Source of the DNA: Pseudomonas sp. M47T1
GTDB lineage: Bacteria; Pseudomonadota; Gammaproteobacteria; Pseudomonadales; Pseudomonadaceae
NCBI RefSeq assembly: GCF_000263855.1
Contig: NZ_AJWX01000026.1
Location: 1-64,000 of the forward strand
Length of the DNA stretch: 64,000 nt
Direction of reading: 5' to 3'
Under the pieces are notes generated by a model, which was not told where the DNA came from, ran no database searches, and was given only the letters and a program-made list of their open reading frames with translations. Below, in pieces: positions 52,134 through 61,388 of this stretch (position 1 is its first letter; each line of letters begins with the position of its first letter). A program made the position numbers and the translations under genes.

Positions 52134-52808
52134 TCACCCCCCCGACTTCACCTTGTCAAACGACTTGTGAATATCATCGGCCCAGCCATCGAGCACCGCC
52201 TTGGCGTCTGCTGCGGTCATCACGGTCTTGCTGTTCTCCAGGTTTTCGCCAGTCCCCTTGCGCACCACCTGAGCCACTACCTGGTTGGTGCCGCCATCGA
52301 GCACGGCCACTTCGGTGGCAATGGTGGTGGTCTGGTCACGGCCGCCCGCTGCGGTGTTTACCGCCGAGGCTACCAAGGCAATGGGCAGCACTTCATAGGG
52401 CTGGAAGCCTTCGTTTTTGCTGCTGACCGCGGTAATGGCCGGCCGCACAACCAGCACGCCCGGGCCAGGGCCGCTCGCCAATGGCAATGATTTGCCAAGT
52501 TCGCGCTGCAAGGCCTGGTCGTAGTAGTGAGTAATGCCCTGCAACGTGCTCAACGGAATTTGCGCGGTGGGTTTGGGTGCGGGATAAAGCTGGCTCGGCT
52601 CCACATAAATGCTGGTGTAGTTCGACGCTTTTATCTTCGGATCAATCCAGCGCATCACCGTCGCCCCGCTGGGGGTCTTGTCTTCTTTCAGTCGGCTGTA
52701 ATCTTTTAAAAAGCCTGAATATTCCTCTGGCGGCGTTACCGTGCTGGCGCAGCCGGCGAGTACGACCGTGGTGATACATAGCGAGCTAACCAATAGTGAA
52801 AACTTCAT
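52134..52808 (-). CDS. DUF3313 lipoprotein
   Basis: 224 residues. Lipobox 'VVLAGCAS' places Cys at ~20; Ser/Ala after Cys suggests outer-membrane sorting. The body 'EYSGFLKDYSRLKEDKTPSG' and 'KASNYTSIYVEPSQLYP' matches DUF3313, followed by 'TIATEVAVLDGGTNQVVAQV'. Function unknown. ATG 52808 (MKFSLLVSS) with GGAG upstream; longer in-frame starts are not signal-like. A weak promoter (TTGATA at 52950, TATACC at 52929 on the minus strand) lies ~120 bp upstream. Confidence 0.85.
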   Translation of the reverse strand: MKFSLLVSSLCITTVVLAGCASTVTPPEEYSGFLKDYSRLKEDKTPSGATVMRWIDPKIKASNYTSIYVEPSQLYPAPKPTAQIPLSTLQGITHYYDQALQRELGKSLPLASGPGPGVLVVRPAITAVSSKNEGFQPYEVLPIALVASAVNTAAGGRDQTTTIATEVAVLDGGTNQVVAQVVRKGTGENLENSKTVMTAADAKAVLDGWADDIHKSFDKVKSGG

Positions 52809-53115
52809 TCTGCAGCTCCTTTGGTGTTCCTTGGCGACTGCCTGGGCCGAAGAAGCCCGACGGCTTGCCGACGTGATGATAATTACTGCCTGCACTCCAC
52901 TGCTGCTCCTGCGAGCCACGGTAGGTATAGCCTAACTTTCGAATTATCAAAAAAAGCATTTGAGCGGTTTTCACTGCCCGTGATCATTTAGCCAACGGGA
53001 CAGCCTGCGCGGGCTCGGCTGCAGGCACTTGTTTGCCACTGGTATCGCGAGTTGGAATAATATTTATAACCAAGTCTTTGCAGCCGTTCGCCCCCCCGAT
53101 TTCGGGCCCGTGCAC

Positions 53116-53143
53116 TTGCCGATTCCGAAAGCGCTTCTATATT
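53116..53143 (+). promoter_or_regulatory. Candidate sigma-70 promoter of the pqi operon
   Basis: TTGCCG (53116-53121) and TATATT (53138-53143) with a 16-bp spacer, 22 bp before the first pqiA ATG. The rest of the 357-bp gap 52809-53165 is AT-rich with no gene visible. Confidence 0.55.
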
Positions 53144-53165
53144 CACAGTCGACAACATGAACTAA

Positions 53166-53786
53166 ATGACCGCCGAGCCGAGAAATCTCATGGATGGAAC
53201 GCGCCCGCTCATTATCTGCGAATATTGTGATTCGGTTCACGACAGTGCGTTATTACGCCGGCATCAGAAGGCTATATGCCACTGTTGTGGCGCGGTTATT
53301 CAACGCCATGTTTCCATGACCCTGCAACAGCGCTTGGCGCTGTGCATGACGGCGGCCGTACTGTTGGCATTCGCCAACTTCTACCCGGTAATGAGCATCA
53401 ACTTGAAAGGCCTGCACAACTCCGCAACTCTGTGGGATTCGGTGCGCGCACTGAGCGAAGGGCCTATAACTTTCATTGCACTAGTGGCCGGTGTAGCGAT
53501 CATTATTGCGCCTGTGCTGCAAGTAGCCTTACTGCTGTGGGTGATCTCCTTCGCCCTGGCCGGCATGCGCTGCCCGGCGTTTGCCGGGTGCATGCGGGCG
53601 CTGGAGGCGTTGCGCCCCTGGAGCATGCTTGAGGTGTGCCTGTTGGGCAGTCTGGTGGCGGTGATCAAACTGGCCGGCCTGCTGGACGTGGTGCCCGGCA
53701 TGGGCCTGGCTGCCCTGGCGGCGCTGAGCGTGCTGATGATCAAGATCGCGGGCAAGGATATTCGCCTGCTGTGGGAACTGACGTGA
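53166..53786 (+). CDS. pqiA: PqiA-domain inner-membrane protein 1
   Basis: 206 residues, one PqiA domain. N-terminal zinc-ribbon-like 'ICEYCDSVHDSALLRRHQKA' plus 'CHCCGAVI', then four membrane helices with 'FANFYPVMSINLKGL' and 'RPWSMLEVCLLGSLVAVIKL'. E. coli PqiA has two such domains in one chain; here they are two genes overlapping by 4 nt (GTGA). Partners the MCE tunnel protein PqiB in envelope lipid transport. ATG 53190 is an alternative start. Confidence 0.9.
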   Translation: MTAEPRNLMDGTRPLIICEYCDSVHDSALLRRHQKAICHCCGAVIQRHVSMTLQQRLALCMTAAVLLAFANFYPVMSINLKGLHNSATLWDSVRALSEGPITFIALVAGVAIIIAPVLQVALLLWVISFALAGMRCPAFAGCMRALEALRPWSMLEVCLLGSLVAVIKLAGLLDVVPGMGLAALAALSVLMIKIAGKDIRLLWELT

Positions 53787-54418
53787 GCCGCCAGCCCAAG
53801 GCCGCCGACCTGGACCTGTGCCTGTGCCACGGTTGTGGGCAGGCCTGCGCCATGCACGAGCAGCCGCACCACTGCCCGCGCTGCGGCGCGGCGCTGCACC
53901 GGCTCAAGCCCGAGTCACTGGCGCGCACCTGGGCATACCTGGCCGCGGCGCTGATCTTCTACGTGCCGGCCAACCTGCTGCCGGTGATGAACACCAGCCT
54001 GCTGGGCCAGGGCGAAGACAGCACCATCATCACCGGTGTGCTGGAGTTCTGGGACGCCGGCGCCTGGGACATCGCCTCCATCATTTTCATCGCCAGCATC
54101 GGCGTGCCCGCCATCAAGTTCTGCGCCCTGATTTTGCTGCTGGTGACCGCCCAGCGCCGCAGCCAGTGGGCCTGCCGCCAACGCTCAAAACTGTTCCGTT
54201 TCGTCGAGCTGGTTGGCTACTGGTCGATGCTGGACGTGATGGTGGTGGCGCTGGTGGCCTCGCTGGTGAAGTTCCAGGCGCTGGGCACCATCGAGCCCCG
54301 CGCCGGCATCCTGTTCTTCGGCATGGTGGTGGTCTTCACCATGCTGGCGGCCATGAGTTTCGACCCACGCCTTATCTGGCAGAACACCCCGGCACCGGAG
54401 ATCCTGGATGAACCCTGA
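53783..54418 (+). CDS. PqiA-domain inner-membrane protein 2
   Basis: 211 residues from GTG 53783. Zinc-ribbon Cys pairs 'CLCHGCGQACAM' and 'CPRCGAALHR', then four membrane helices with 'YVPANLLPVMNTSLLGQGED' and 'VELVGYWSMLDVMVVALVAS'. Equivalent to the second half of E. coli PqiA. Overlaps the preceding gene by 4 nt and pqiB by 11 nt, so the four genes are translated as one unit. Confidence 0.9.
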   Translation: MSRQPKAADLDLCLCHGCGQACAMHEQPHHCPRCGAALHRLKPESLARTWAYLAAALIFYVPANLLPVMNTSLLGQGEDSTIITGVLEFWDAGAWDIASIIFIASIGVPAIKFCALILLLVTAQRRSQWACRQRSKLFRFVELVGYWSMLDVMVVALVASLVKFQALGTIEPRAGILFFGMVVVFTMLAAMSFDPRLIWQNTPAPEILDEP

Positions 54419-56048
54419 GCCCACGCAGGACCGCCCACGTTCGGGCGAGGTCAAGACGTCGCGACGCTGGAGCGTATCACTGGTATGGATCGTGCCGATC
54501 ATTGCCTTGCTGGTAGGCATTTCTCTGGTCATCCACGACCGCATGCAGGCCGGCCCGGTGATCACCATCACCTTCAAGACCGGCGAAGGCCTGACCGCCG
54601 ACAAGACCGAGGTGCGCTACCGCAATGTGGTCATCGGCCATGTGGCGGCAGTGGAGCTGAGCGAGGACGAAAAAAGCGTCACGGCCACGGTGAAACTGGT
54701 CAAGCGCGCGGTCAACTTCACCCGCAAGGACGCCAAGTTCTGGGTGGTGCGGCCGCGTATCGGCGCGGGCGGCATTTCCGGCGTAGACACCCTGCTGTCA
54801 GGTGATTTCATCGGCGCCGACTCCGGCACCGCGAACGAAACGACCCATGACTTCATCGGCCTGGAAGTGCCGCCGCCCATCACCTACGGCGAGCCGGGCA
54901 AGCGCTTTACCCTGCACACCCGCGACCTGGGCTCGCTGGACATCGGCTCGCCGGTGTACTTCCGCAAGATCCCGGTGGGCCAGGTGGTGGCGTACACCCT
55001 GGAGGGCAACGGCAAGGGCGTGGACATCGAGGTGTTCGTCAAGGCGCCCAACGACGCCTTCGTCACCGCCAACACGCGCTTCTGGAACGCCAGCGGCATC
55101 GACATCGGCATTGGCGCCAACGGCTTCACGGTCAAGACAGAATCGCTGTCCTCGGTGCTGGTGGGCGGCATTGCCTTCGGCACACCGGAGTTTGGCCAGG
55201 ACAGTGCGCCGGCCGAGGCTGGCCAGGGTTTCACACTGATGGGCGATGAACAGACCGCCCTGGCCCCACCCCCGGGCAAGGCGCAGTACATGAACCTGCG
55301 TTTCAACCAGTCGCTGCGTGGCCTCAAGGTTGATGCCCCAGTGGAGTTCCAGGGCGTGGAAATCGGCAAGGTGGTGTCAGTCAACCTCGATTTCGACCTG
55401 AAGACCGAGAGTTTCCCGATCATCGTCGGCATCGTCATTTACCCACAAAGCCTGGGCCAGGCGCACACGCGCATGCTGGAGTTGCTCAAGCACGACCCCA
55501 ACGACGAGCGCGGCACCATCGCCATCCTCCAGAGCTTCGTCGAGCACGGCCTGCGCGCCCAGGCCCGCAGCGGCAATGTCTTGACCGGGCAGTTGTACAT
55601 CTCGCTGGACTTCTACCCCAAGGCCGACAAGGTCACCTTCGACGCCGATGCCCGGCCCATCATGCTGCCGACCATTCCCGGCAGCCTCGACCAATTGCAG
55701 GCCCAGTTGCAAACCATGGTGGAGAAAATCTCCAAGCTGCCCCTGGACCGCATCGCCAACAACCTGGACGGCAGCCTGAGTGAATTGCGGCGCAGCATCG
55801 GCCAGTTCAGCACCCAGACCTTGCCCTCTATCCAGAGCTCCCTGGCGGACGTGAGCAAAACCCTGAAGACCGCCAACTCGGCGCTGTCCGAGGACTCACC
55901 GCAGCGCGAACAGTTGGGCGAGGCCATCAAGGAACTGGGGCGCACTTCGCGCTCGTTGCGCGAACTCTCCGACTACCTGGGCCGCCACCCTGAATCCTTG
56001 ATCCGCGGCCGGCCGAAAAACGCTCCGTACGAGGACCAGCAGCCATGA
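54408..56048 (+). CDS. pqiB: MCE-domain tunnel protein PqiB
   Basis: 546 residues. One membrane helix ('SLVWIVPIIALLVGISLVI', ~23-42), then three MCE/MlaD domains (starts near 'GPVITITFKTGEGLTADKTE', 'KRFTLHTRDLGSLDIGSPVY' and 'YMNLRFNQSLRGLKVDAPVE'), followed by a long C-terminal coiled-coil helix (~435-530). This is the PqiB plan, a stacked-ring needle spanning the periplasm for lipid transport. The stop overlaps pqiC by 4 nt. Confidence 0.93.
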   Translation: MNPEPTQDRPRSGEVKTSRRWSVSLVWIVPIIALLVGISLVIHDRMQAGPVITITFKTGEGLTADKTEVRYRNVVIGHVAAVELSEDEKSVTATVKLVKRAVNFTRKDAKFWVVRPRIGAGGISGVDTLLSGDFIGADSGTANETTHDFIGLEVPPPITYGEPGKRFTLHTRDLGSLDIGSPVYFRKIPVGQVVAYTLEGNGKGVDIEVFVKAPNDAFVTANTRFWNASGIDIGIGANGFTVKTESLSSVLVGGIAFGTPEFGQDSAPAEAGQGFTLMGDEQTALAPPPGKAQYMNLRFNQSLRGLKVDAPVEFQGVEIGKVVSVNLDFDLKTESFPIIVGIVIYPQSLGQAHTRMLELLKHDPNDERGTIAILQSFVEHGLRAQARSGNVLTGQLYISLDFYPKADKVTFDADARPIMLPTIPGSLDQLQAQLQTMVEKISKLPLDRIANNLDGSLSELRRSIGQFSTQTLPSIQSSLADVSKTLKTANSALSEDSPQREQLGEAIKELGRTSRSLRELSDYLGRHPESLIRGRPKNAPYEDQQP

Positions 56049-56614
56049 GTCAACGCCTGCGCACCACCCTTGCTCCCGCGTTGCTGTGCCTGTGCGCCGT
56101 GTTGGCGGGCTGTCGCAGCGCGCCGGTGCATTACCACACGCTGACACCGCTGTTGGGTGGCACGGCCCGCTCTGTGCAGCCCGGGGCCAACCTGGTGATT
56201 GAACGGTTCACCGTACCGCCCCAGGTCGACCGCGCGCAGATCGTGGTGCGCCAGGGCAACAATGGCCTGGCCATTCTGGAAACCGAATGGTGGGGTGCAA
56301 GCCTGGCCGATGAGCTGCAAAGCGCGCTGGTTGATCAGTTGAACCAGCACCCCATCAATGCCGGGCGGGCGTCATTGCGCGTGGACGTTCAGCGCTTTGA
56401 CCTGGTGCCGGGGCGCTACGCCCTGATCGACGTCAAGTGGCGCCTGCGCACAGGCCGAGCCGATGACGACACCCGTATGCAAGTCAGTTGCCAAAGTGTG
56501 CTGCAGACGCCATCGGGTGACTCGGTGGAAGAGCTGGTGCAGGCCCAGCAGGGCAACGTAGAAAAAATCGCCTTGATGATCAGCGCCTCGGGGTCGGGCA
56601 AGTGCCCTTCCTGA
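56045..56614 (+). CDS. pqiC: PqiC lipoprotein
   Basis: 189 residues. Lipobox 'AVLAGCRS' with Cys at ~23; ABC-type transport auxiliary lipoprotein domain with 'VHYHTLTPLL', 'ERFTVPPQVDRAQIVVRQGN' and 'WWGASLADELQSALVDQLNQ'. PqiC sits in the outer membrane and docks the PqiB needle. It completes the pqi operon. Confidence 0.9.
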   Translation: MSQRLRTTLAPALLCLCAVLAGCRSAPVHYHTLTPLLGGTARSVQPGANLVIERFTVPPQVDRAQIVVRQGNNGLAILETEWWGASLADELQSALVDQLNQHPINAGRASLRVDVQRFDLVPGRYALIDVKWRLRTGRADDDTRMQVSCQSVLQTPSGDSVEELVQAQQGNVEKIALMISASGSGKCPS

Positions 56615-56639
56615 CGCGAACCCACAAGGATGATGCCCA

Positions 56640-57962
56640 ATGACCGTCAAACACCACCACAAGACTCCTGTTTTCCGCCTCCTGGGCCTGCCGGGCGTGC
56701 TGGGCTGCACGCTGCTGGGCTCCACCTTGCTGGCCAGCCCCGCCTGGGCTGGCGGCATTCTGGTGTATGAAGCGGGCCAGGAAGGGGCCGGGCTGGCCAA
56801 CGCCGGCGCCGCGGTGCTGGCCACCGACCCCAGCATCCTGATGAACAACCCCGCAGGCATCAGCCAGCTCAAGGGCACCCAACTGAACATGGACGCCCAG
56901 GTTATCCTCGGCGACATAACCTATTCACGCGACAGCGGCAACACGTTTTCCGGCGGCAACGGCGGCAACCCGCTGCCCTACTTTCCCGGCACCAGCCTGT
57001 TCATCAGCCACGAACTGGACGATCGCAACAGCATAGCCTTCGGCATGTACGGCAACTTCGGCCTGGCGCTGGACTACGACGATGACTGGGCCGGGCGCTA
57101 CTTCACCCAGGAATCGGCCATTGTCGGCGTGTCATTCCAGCCCACCTACGCCTACAAGCTCACCGATGACCTGTCCATCGGCGTCGGGCCGCGCTTCATG
57201 TACGGCTACTACCGCACCGAAGTGGCGGTGAACAACAACGTGCTCGGCCTGGGCAACGCCCCGGACGGACAACTGGTGTACAAGGACGGCGACTGGGGCG
57301 TGGGCTACAACCTGGGCCTGCTGTATCGGCTCAACGAACGCGTGCAACTGGGCCTGGCCTACACCAGCAAGATCGACCTCAAGTTTCGCGACAGCCCCAC
57401 GCTCAAGCACATCACCAACCCGCTGCTCAACGTGGCGCTCAATCGCCTGGACGTGGATCAGTTGAAGGTCGACATGACCGTGCCGCAGACGGTGTTGGCC
57501 AGTGCCTCGTACAAAATCGATGACCAGTGGACGTTGCTGGGCAGCCTCAACTGGCAGGACTGGAGCCAGTTCGGAAAGATCGGCGTGGAAGTCGACAGCA
57601 ACGCCGCCGGCACCTCCACCACGGTCGACCGCAAATACCGCGACACCTACCACGCCTCCGTGGGCGCGCAGAACCAGATCAACGCCAAGTGGCGCTGGAA
57701 CGTCGGCGTGGCCTACGACTCATCGGCCGTGGACGACAAGGACCGCACCGTCGACAACCCGATGAACCAGGCGTGGCGCTTCGCAACCGGGCTCAACTAC
57801 GCCCTGGACGAGAACACCGACCTGCACCTCAACTACACCCTGATCTGGATGGGTGACATGGACGATGTGCAGACCAAGACCCGCTCCGGCGACAGCGTGT
57901 CCGGCGAATACCGCAACGCCATGCTGCACGTGATCGGCGGCGGCGCGGTATGGCGTTTCTAG
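56640..57962 (+). CDS. FadL/TodX-family outer-membrane transporter
   Basis: 440 residues. Signal peptide ending 'LLASPAWA-GG', an N-terminal hatch with 'AGAAVLATDPSILMNNPAGI' (the Asn-Pro-Ala motif of FadL), then a long beta barrel ending in 'GGGAVWRF' (terminal Phe). Takes up hydrophobic compounds such as fatty acids or aromatics across the outer membrane. It starts 25 bp after pqiC, so it may be part of the same transcript, which is unusual and would tie it to lipid trafficking. Confidence 0.9.
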   Translation: MTVKHHHKTPVFRLLGLPGVLGCTLLGSTLLASPAWAGGILVYEAGQEGAGLANAGAAVLATDPSILMNNPAGISQLKGTQLNMDAQVILGDITYSRDSGNTFSGGNGGNPLPYFPGTSLFISHELDDRNSIAFGMYGNFGLALDYDDDWAGRYFTQESAIVGVSFQPTYAYKLTDDLSIGVGPRFMYGYYRTEVAVNNNVLGLGNAPDGQLVYKDGDWGVGYNLGLLYRLNERVQLGLAYTSKIDLKFRDSPTLKHITNPLLNVALNRLDVDQLKVDMTVPQTVLASASYKIDDQWTLLGSLNWQDWSQFGKIGVEVDSNAAGTSTTVDRKYRDTYHASVGAQNQINAKWRWNVGVAYDSSAVDDKDRTVDNPMNQAWRFATGLNYALDENTDLHLNYTLIWMGDMDDVQTKTRSGDSVSGEYRNAMLHVIGGGAVWRF

Positions 57963-57993
57963 CCGGCCGGGCCCTTTTGAACAAGGAGTTTTC

Positions 57994-58968
57994 ATGACAG
58001 CGCTCGACGACCTCAACGCACTGCAGGCCAGCATTGCCCAAGCCGTGCTGGGCCAGGACCAGGTGATTCGCCAGATTCTGCTGGGCCTGTTGGCCAACGG
58101 GCACCTGTTGCTCGAAAGCCTGCCGGGCCTGGCCAAGACCCGCACGGTCAAGGCCCTGGCCACGCACCTGGACGCTAAAATGAGCCGTATCCAGTTCACC
58201 CCGGACCTGCTGCCATCCGACATCACCGGCGCCGAGGTACTGCACCAGGTGCAGGGCCAGAACGAAATCCGCTTTCAGCCAGGGCCGCTGTTCGGCAACC
58301 TGATCCTGGCCGACGAGATTAACCGCGCCCCGGCCAAGGTCCAGGCGGCCTTGCTGGAGGCCATGGAAGAACGGCAAATCACCGTGGCCGGGCAAAGCCA
58401 CCCGTTGCCGCCGTTATTCATCGTGGTGGCCACCCAGAACCCCATCGAACAGGAAGGCACCTACCCCCTGCCCGAAGCGCAGATGGACCGTTTCCTGATG
58501 AAGGTACTGCTCGATTACCCCAGCGCCGACCACGAAAGCCAGGTGCTGCGCTTGCTGCGTGCCGAGGAGATCGCCCAGGGCAACCCTTCATCCGCCCCGG
58601 CGCCGCTGGCCCAGGAGGTCATTTTTGCCGCGCGCCGCGAAGTCAGCAACGTGCACGTGGCCCCGGCCATCGACCGCTACGTGATTGACCTGGTCAACGC
58701 TACCCGTCTCCCCGCCGACTATGACCCCGACCTGGGCCGCTGGATCGCCCTGGGCGCCAGCCCGCGCGGGGGCATCGGCCTGGACCGCTGCGCCCGGGCC
58801 CATGCCTGGATGCAGGGCCAGGACTTCGTATCGCCCGACAACGTGCGCGCGGTGGTGCACCCGGTGCTGCGCCATCGCCTGCAACTGAGCTATGACGCGG
58901 TGGCCGACGGCATGACCGCAGACCGCGTGCTGGACCGGTTGCTGGACAGCGTGGCGATTGCGGCATGA
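57994..58968 (+). CDS. MoxR-family AAA+ ATPase
   Basis: 324 residues. Walker A region 'LESLPGLAKTRTVKALATHL' (Leu-Ala in place of the usual Gly before Lys-Thr), Walker B 'LILADEINRAPAKVQAALLE', sensor region 'VVATQNPIEQEGTYPLPEAQ' and the C-terminal lid. MoxR ATPases act with DUF58 and von Willebrand A proteins as chaperone-like complexes. First gene of a six-gene block with overlapping ends; AAGGAG upstream. Confidence 0.93.
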   Translation: MTALDDLNALQASIAQAVLGQDQVIRQILLGLLANGHLLLESLPGLAKTRTVKALATHLDAKMSRIQFTPDLLPSDITGAEVLHQVQGQNEIRFQPGPLFGNLILADEINRAPAKVQAALLEAMEERQITVAGQSHPLPPLFIVVATQNPIEQEGTYPLPEAQMDRFLMKVLLDYPSADHESQVLRLLRAEEIAQGNPSSAPAPLAQEVIFAARREVSNVHVAPAIDRYVIDLVNATRLPADYDPDLGRWIALGASPRGGIGLDRCARAHAWMQGQDFVSPDNVRAVVHPVLRHRLQLSYDAVADGMTADRVLDRLLDSVAIAA

Positions 58969-59900
58969 ATACCGACGGCCTGGTCTACGTGTCGCTGGCG
59001 CAACTGATGGCGCTGGAATTCAAGGCCCGTGGCCTGAGTTTCCTGGCGCGCCAGCCACGTGCCAGCCTGCTGGCCGGTGCGCATGCCTCACGCCTGCGCG
59101 GCCGTGGCCTGAATTTCGACGAGCTGCGCCGCTACCAGCCTGGTGACGACCTGCGCCATCTGGACTGGCGCGCCTCGATGCGCACCGGCAAACCGGTGGT
59201 GCGCACCTTTACCGAAGAGCGTGACCGCCCGGCGCTGATCCTGGTGGACCAGCGCATGTCGATGTTCTTCGGCTCGCACCGCAGCTTCAAATCCGCACTG
59301 GCCGCAGAGCTGGGCGCGCTGGCGGCGTGGATGGTGTTCCACGCCGGCGACCGGGTGGGCGGGCTGGTGTTCAACGACCAGCGCATCGACAGCGTGACGC
59401 CGCTGCGCAGCCGTGCGCGGGTGGAAGCCCTGTTCAGCCGTATGGTGGAACAGAACCAGGCGTTGCAGGCCAGCAACCCCGACGCGCAGAACGACAACCA
59501 ACTGGACAAGGCGCTACAGCGCTGCCTGGCCCTGGCCGGCCACGACCATCTGATCTGCATCGTCAGCGACTTCGCCGGTGCCAGCGAGTTGACCCTGCAA
59601 CTGCTGCGGCGCCTGACCGCCCACAACGACGTGATTGCCCTGCTGGCCTACGACCCACTGGCCCTCAACCTGCCCCGCAACGGCAAGGTGCTGGTGACCC
59701 AGGGCGACCTGCAAGTGGAACTGGCGATCAACCAGCGCCGCGTGCACCAGCCCCTGGGCGACTTCCTCAGCGGGCGGCTGGACGACGTCAGCACGCTGCT
59801 GCGCCGCAGCCAGGTGCCCTTGCTGAGCTTCAGCACCGCCATGGACGCGGCCGCGCAACTGCGCGCCGAACTTGGCAAAACCGCCAGGGCCCGGCCATGA
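58965..59900 (+). CDS. DUF58 domain protein
   Basis: 311 residues. 'RGRGLNFDELRRYQPGDDLR' followed by 'HLDWRASMRTGKPVVRTFTE' is the DUF58 signature, and a vWA-like fold follows ('PALILVDQRMSMFFGSH'). No membrane segment. It overlaps the MoxR gene by 4 nt and the next gene by 4 nt. Presumed partner of the MoxR ATPase. Confidence 0.92.
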   Translation: MNTDGLVYVSLAQLMALEFKARGLSFLARQPRASLLAGAHASRLRGRGLNFDELRRYQPGDDLRHLDWRASMRTGKPVVRTFTEERDRPALILVDQRMSMFFGSHRSFKSALAAELGALAAWMVFHAGDRVGGLVFNDQRIDSVTPLRSRARVEALFSRMVEQNQALQASNPDAQNDNQLDKALQRCLALAGHDHLICIVSDFAGASELTLQLLRRLTAHNDVIALLAYDPLALNLPRNGKVLVTQGDLQVELAINQRRVHQPLGDFLSGRLDDVSTLLRRSQVPLLSFSTAMDAAAQLRAELGKTARARP

Positions 59901-60388
59901 ACCCGAACATCCCGAGCATCGACCAATTGCAGGAGCTGGGCTTGCCTGCGCCCCTGCCCTATACCCCGCACACCTGGGGCTGGTGGGCCTTGCTGGGCGG
60001 CCTGGTGATGATCGCGGCGATCCTGAGCGCGCGTAAATACCGCCGTTGGCGGCGCGACCGTTATCGTCGAGAAGCCCTGCAACGCCTGGCGCTGCTGCGC
60101 CAGCGCAGCAGCGACCTGGCCGCGCTGCGCGAACTGCCCGAGCTGCTCAAGCGCGTGGCGCTGTCCATGCCCTCGGGCAACGCCCAGGTGGCCGGGCTGG
60201 GCGCCGCTGCCTGGCAGGGCTTTTTGCAGCACCACAGCCCCCAGGCGTTGCCCGCCGATTTCAGCCAGCAACTGGCGCAACTGGCCTATGCCCCGGACGC
60301 CGCCTTGCAGGCCCTGCCTGCGCAACGCCGACTGGCCCTGTTCGATACCTGCCAGCAATGGGTGGAGGGTCATCATGTGGCGGCTTGA
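59897..60388 (+). CDS. DUF4381 domain membrane protein
   Basis: 163 residues starting MNPNIPSIDQLQELGLPAPL. One membrane helix ('WGWWALLGGLVMIAAILSA', ~32-50) followed by a basic stretch 'RKYRRWRRDRYRREALQRLA' and a cytoplasmic helical domain. Matches the DUF4381 component of MoxR/Bat clusters. ATG 59897 overlaps the DUF58 stop; its own end overlaps the next gene by 14 nt. Confidence 0.88.
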   Translation: MNPNIPSIDQLQELGLPAPLPYTPHTWGWWALLGGLVMIAAILSARKYRRWRRDRYRREALQRLALLRQRSSDLAALRELPELLKRVALSMPSGNAQVAGLGAAAWQGFLQHHSPQALPADFSQQLAQLAYAPDAALQALPAQRRLALFDTCQQWVEGHHVAA

Positions 60389-61388
60389 CTACCCCTGGTT
60401 GCTGGTGCTGCTACCGCTGGCGTGGCTGGGCTACCGCTACCTGCCCGCCTACCGCGAAGCCCGCAGCGCGGTGCGCGTGCCGTTCTTCCAGGCCATGAGC
60501 AAGGCCGTGGGTGCCCGGCCCATGGGCACCGGCAGCCGCCACAACCACTGGCAACTGCTGCTCAACGCGCTGGTGTGGGCATTGGTGCTGCTGGCGGTGG
60601 CACGCCCGGTGTTCGTGGAAAAGCCCATCGAACATCAACAACCGGTACGCGACCTGATGCTGGCCATCGACATCTCCCAGTCGATGCAAACCGAAGACTT
60701 CACCGACGCCAGCGGCCAGCAGACCGACCGCCTCAGTGCCGTGAAGCAGGTGGTGCACAGCTTCATCGACAAGCGCAAGGACGACCGCCTGGGCCTGGTG
60801 GTGTTCGGCAGCGGCGCCTACCCCCAGGCGCCCCTGACCCTGGACCACCGCAGCCTGTCGCTGCTGCTGGACGACACCGGCATCGGCATGGCCGGGCCCA
60901 ACACCGCCATCGGCGATGCCATTGGCGTGAGCCTGAAGCTGCTGGACCAGGCCCACGAACCGGAAAAGGTGCTGATACTGCTCACCGACGGCAATGACAC
61001 CAGCAGTGCCATCACCCCCGAACACGCGGCCCGCATGGCCGCCAGCAAGGGCGTGGTCATCCATACCATCGGCATTGGCGACCCGCACGCCTCGGGTGAA
61101 GCCAAGGTCAACCTGCCGGGGCTGGAGCAGATCTCGCAGATCACCGGCGGGCGCTTTTTCCGCGCCGAAGACCGCACCGCCCTGGACCAGGTGTACAGCA
61201 CCCTCGACCAGTTGACCCCGCACCGGGTGAAAACCCTCAGCCACCAGCCCCAGCGCGAACTGTTCTACTGGCCGCTGGGCGTGGCCCTGGCGCTGCTGCT
61301 GGTGTACCACCTGTGTGCCCTGCTGCGCCCCCGGCTGGCCGTGGCCCGCCAGCGACAGGAGGGCCACGATGGACATCAACCTCAGTGA
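60375..61388 (+). CDS. BatA-like von Willebrand A membrane protein
   Basis: 337 residues. Short N-terminal helix ('WLLVLLPLAWLGYRYL' type), a second helix at ~60-77, a vWA domain with the MIDAS motif in 'DLMLAIDISQSMQTEDF' (Asp-x-Ser-x-Ser), later 'LLTDGNDTSSA', and a C-terminal helix 'FYWPLGVALALLLVYHLCAL'. BatA homologs contribute to aerotolerance or envelope stress. ATG 60375; the end overlaps the next gene by 20 nt. Confidence 0.9.
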   Translation: MWRLDYPWLLVLLPLAWLGYRYLPAYREARSAVRVPFFQAMSKAVGARPMGTGSRHNHWQLLLNALVWALVLLAVARPVFVEKPIEHQQPVRDLMLAIDISQSMQTEDFTDASGQQTDRLSAVKQVVHSFIDKRKDDRLGLVVFGSGAYPQAPLTLDHRSLSLLLDDTGIGMAGPNTAIGDAIGVSLKLLDQAHEPEKVLILLTDGNDTSSAITPEHAARMAASKGVVIHTIGIGDPHASGEAKVNLPGLEQISQITGGRFFRAEDRTALDQVYSTLDQLTPHRVKTLSHQPQRELFYWPLGVALALLLVYHLCALLRPRLAVARQRQEGHDGHQPQ

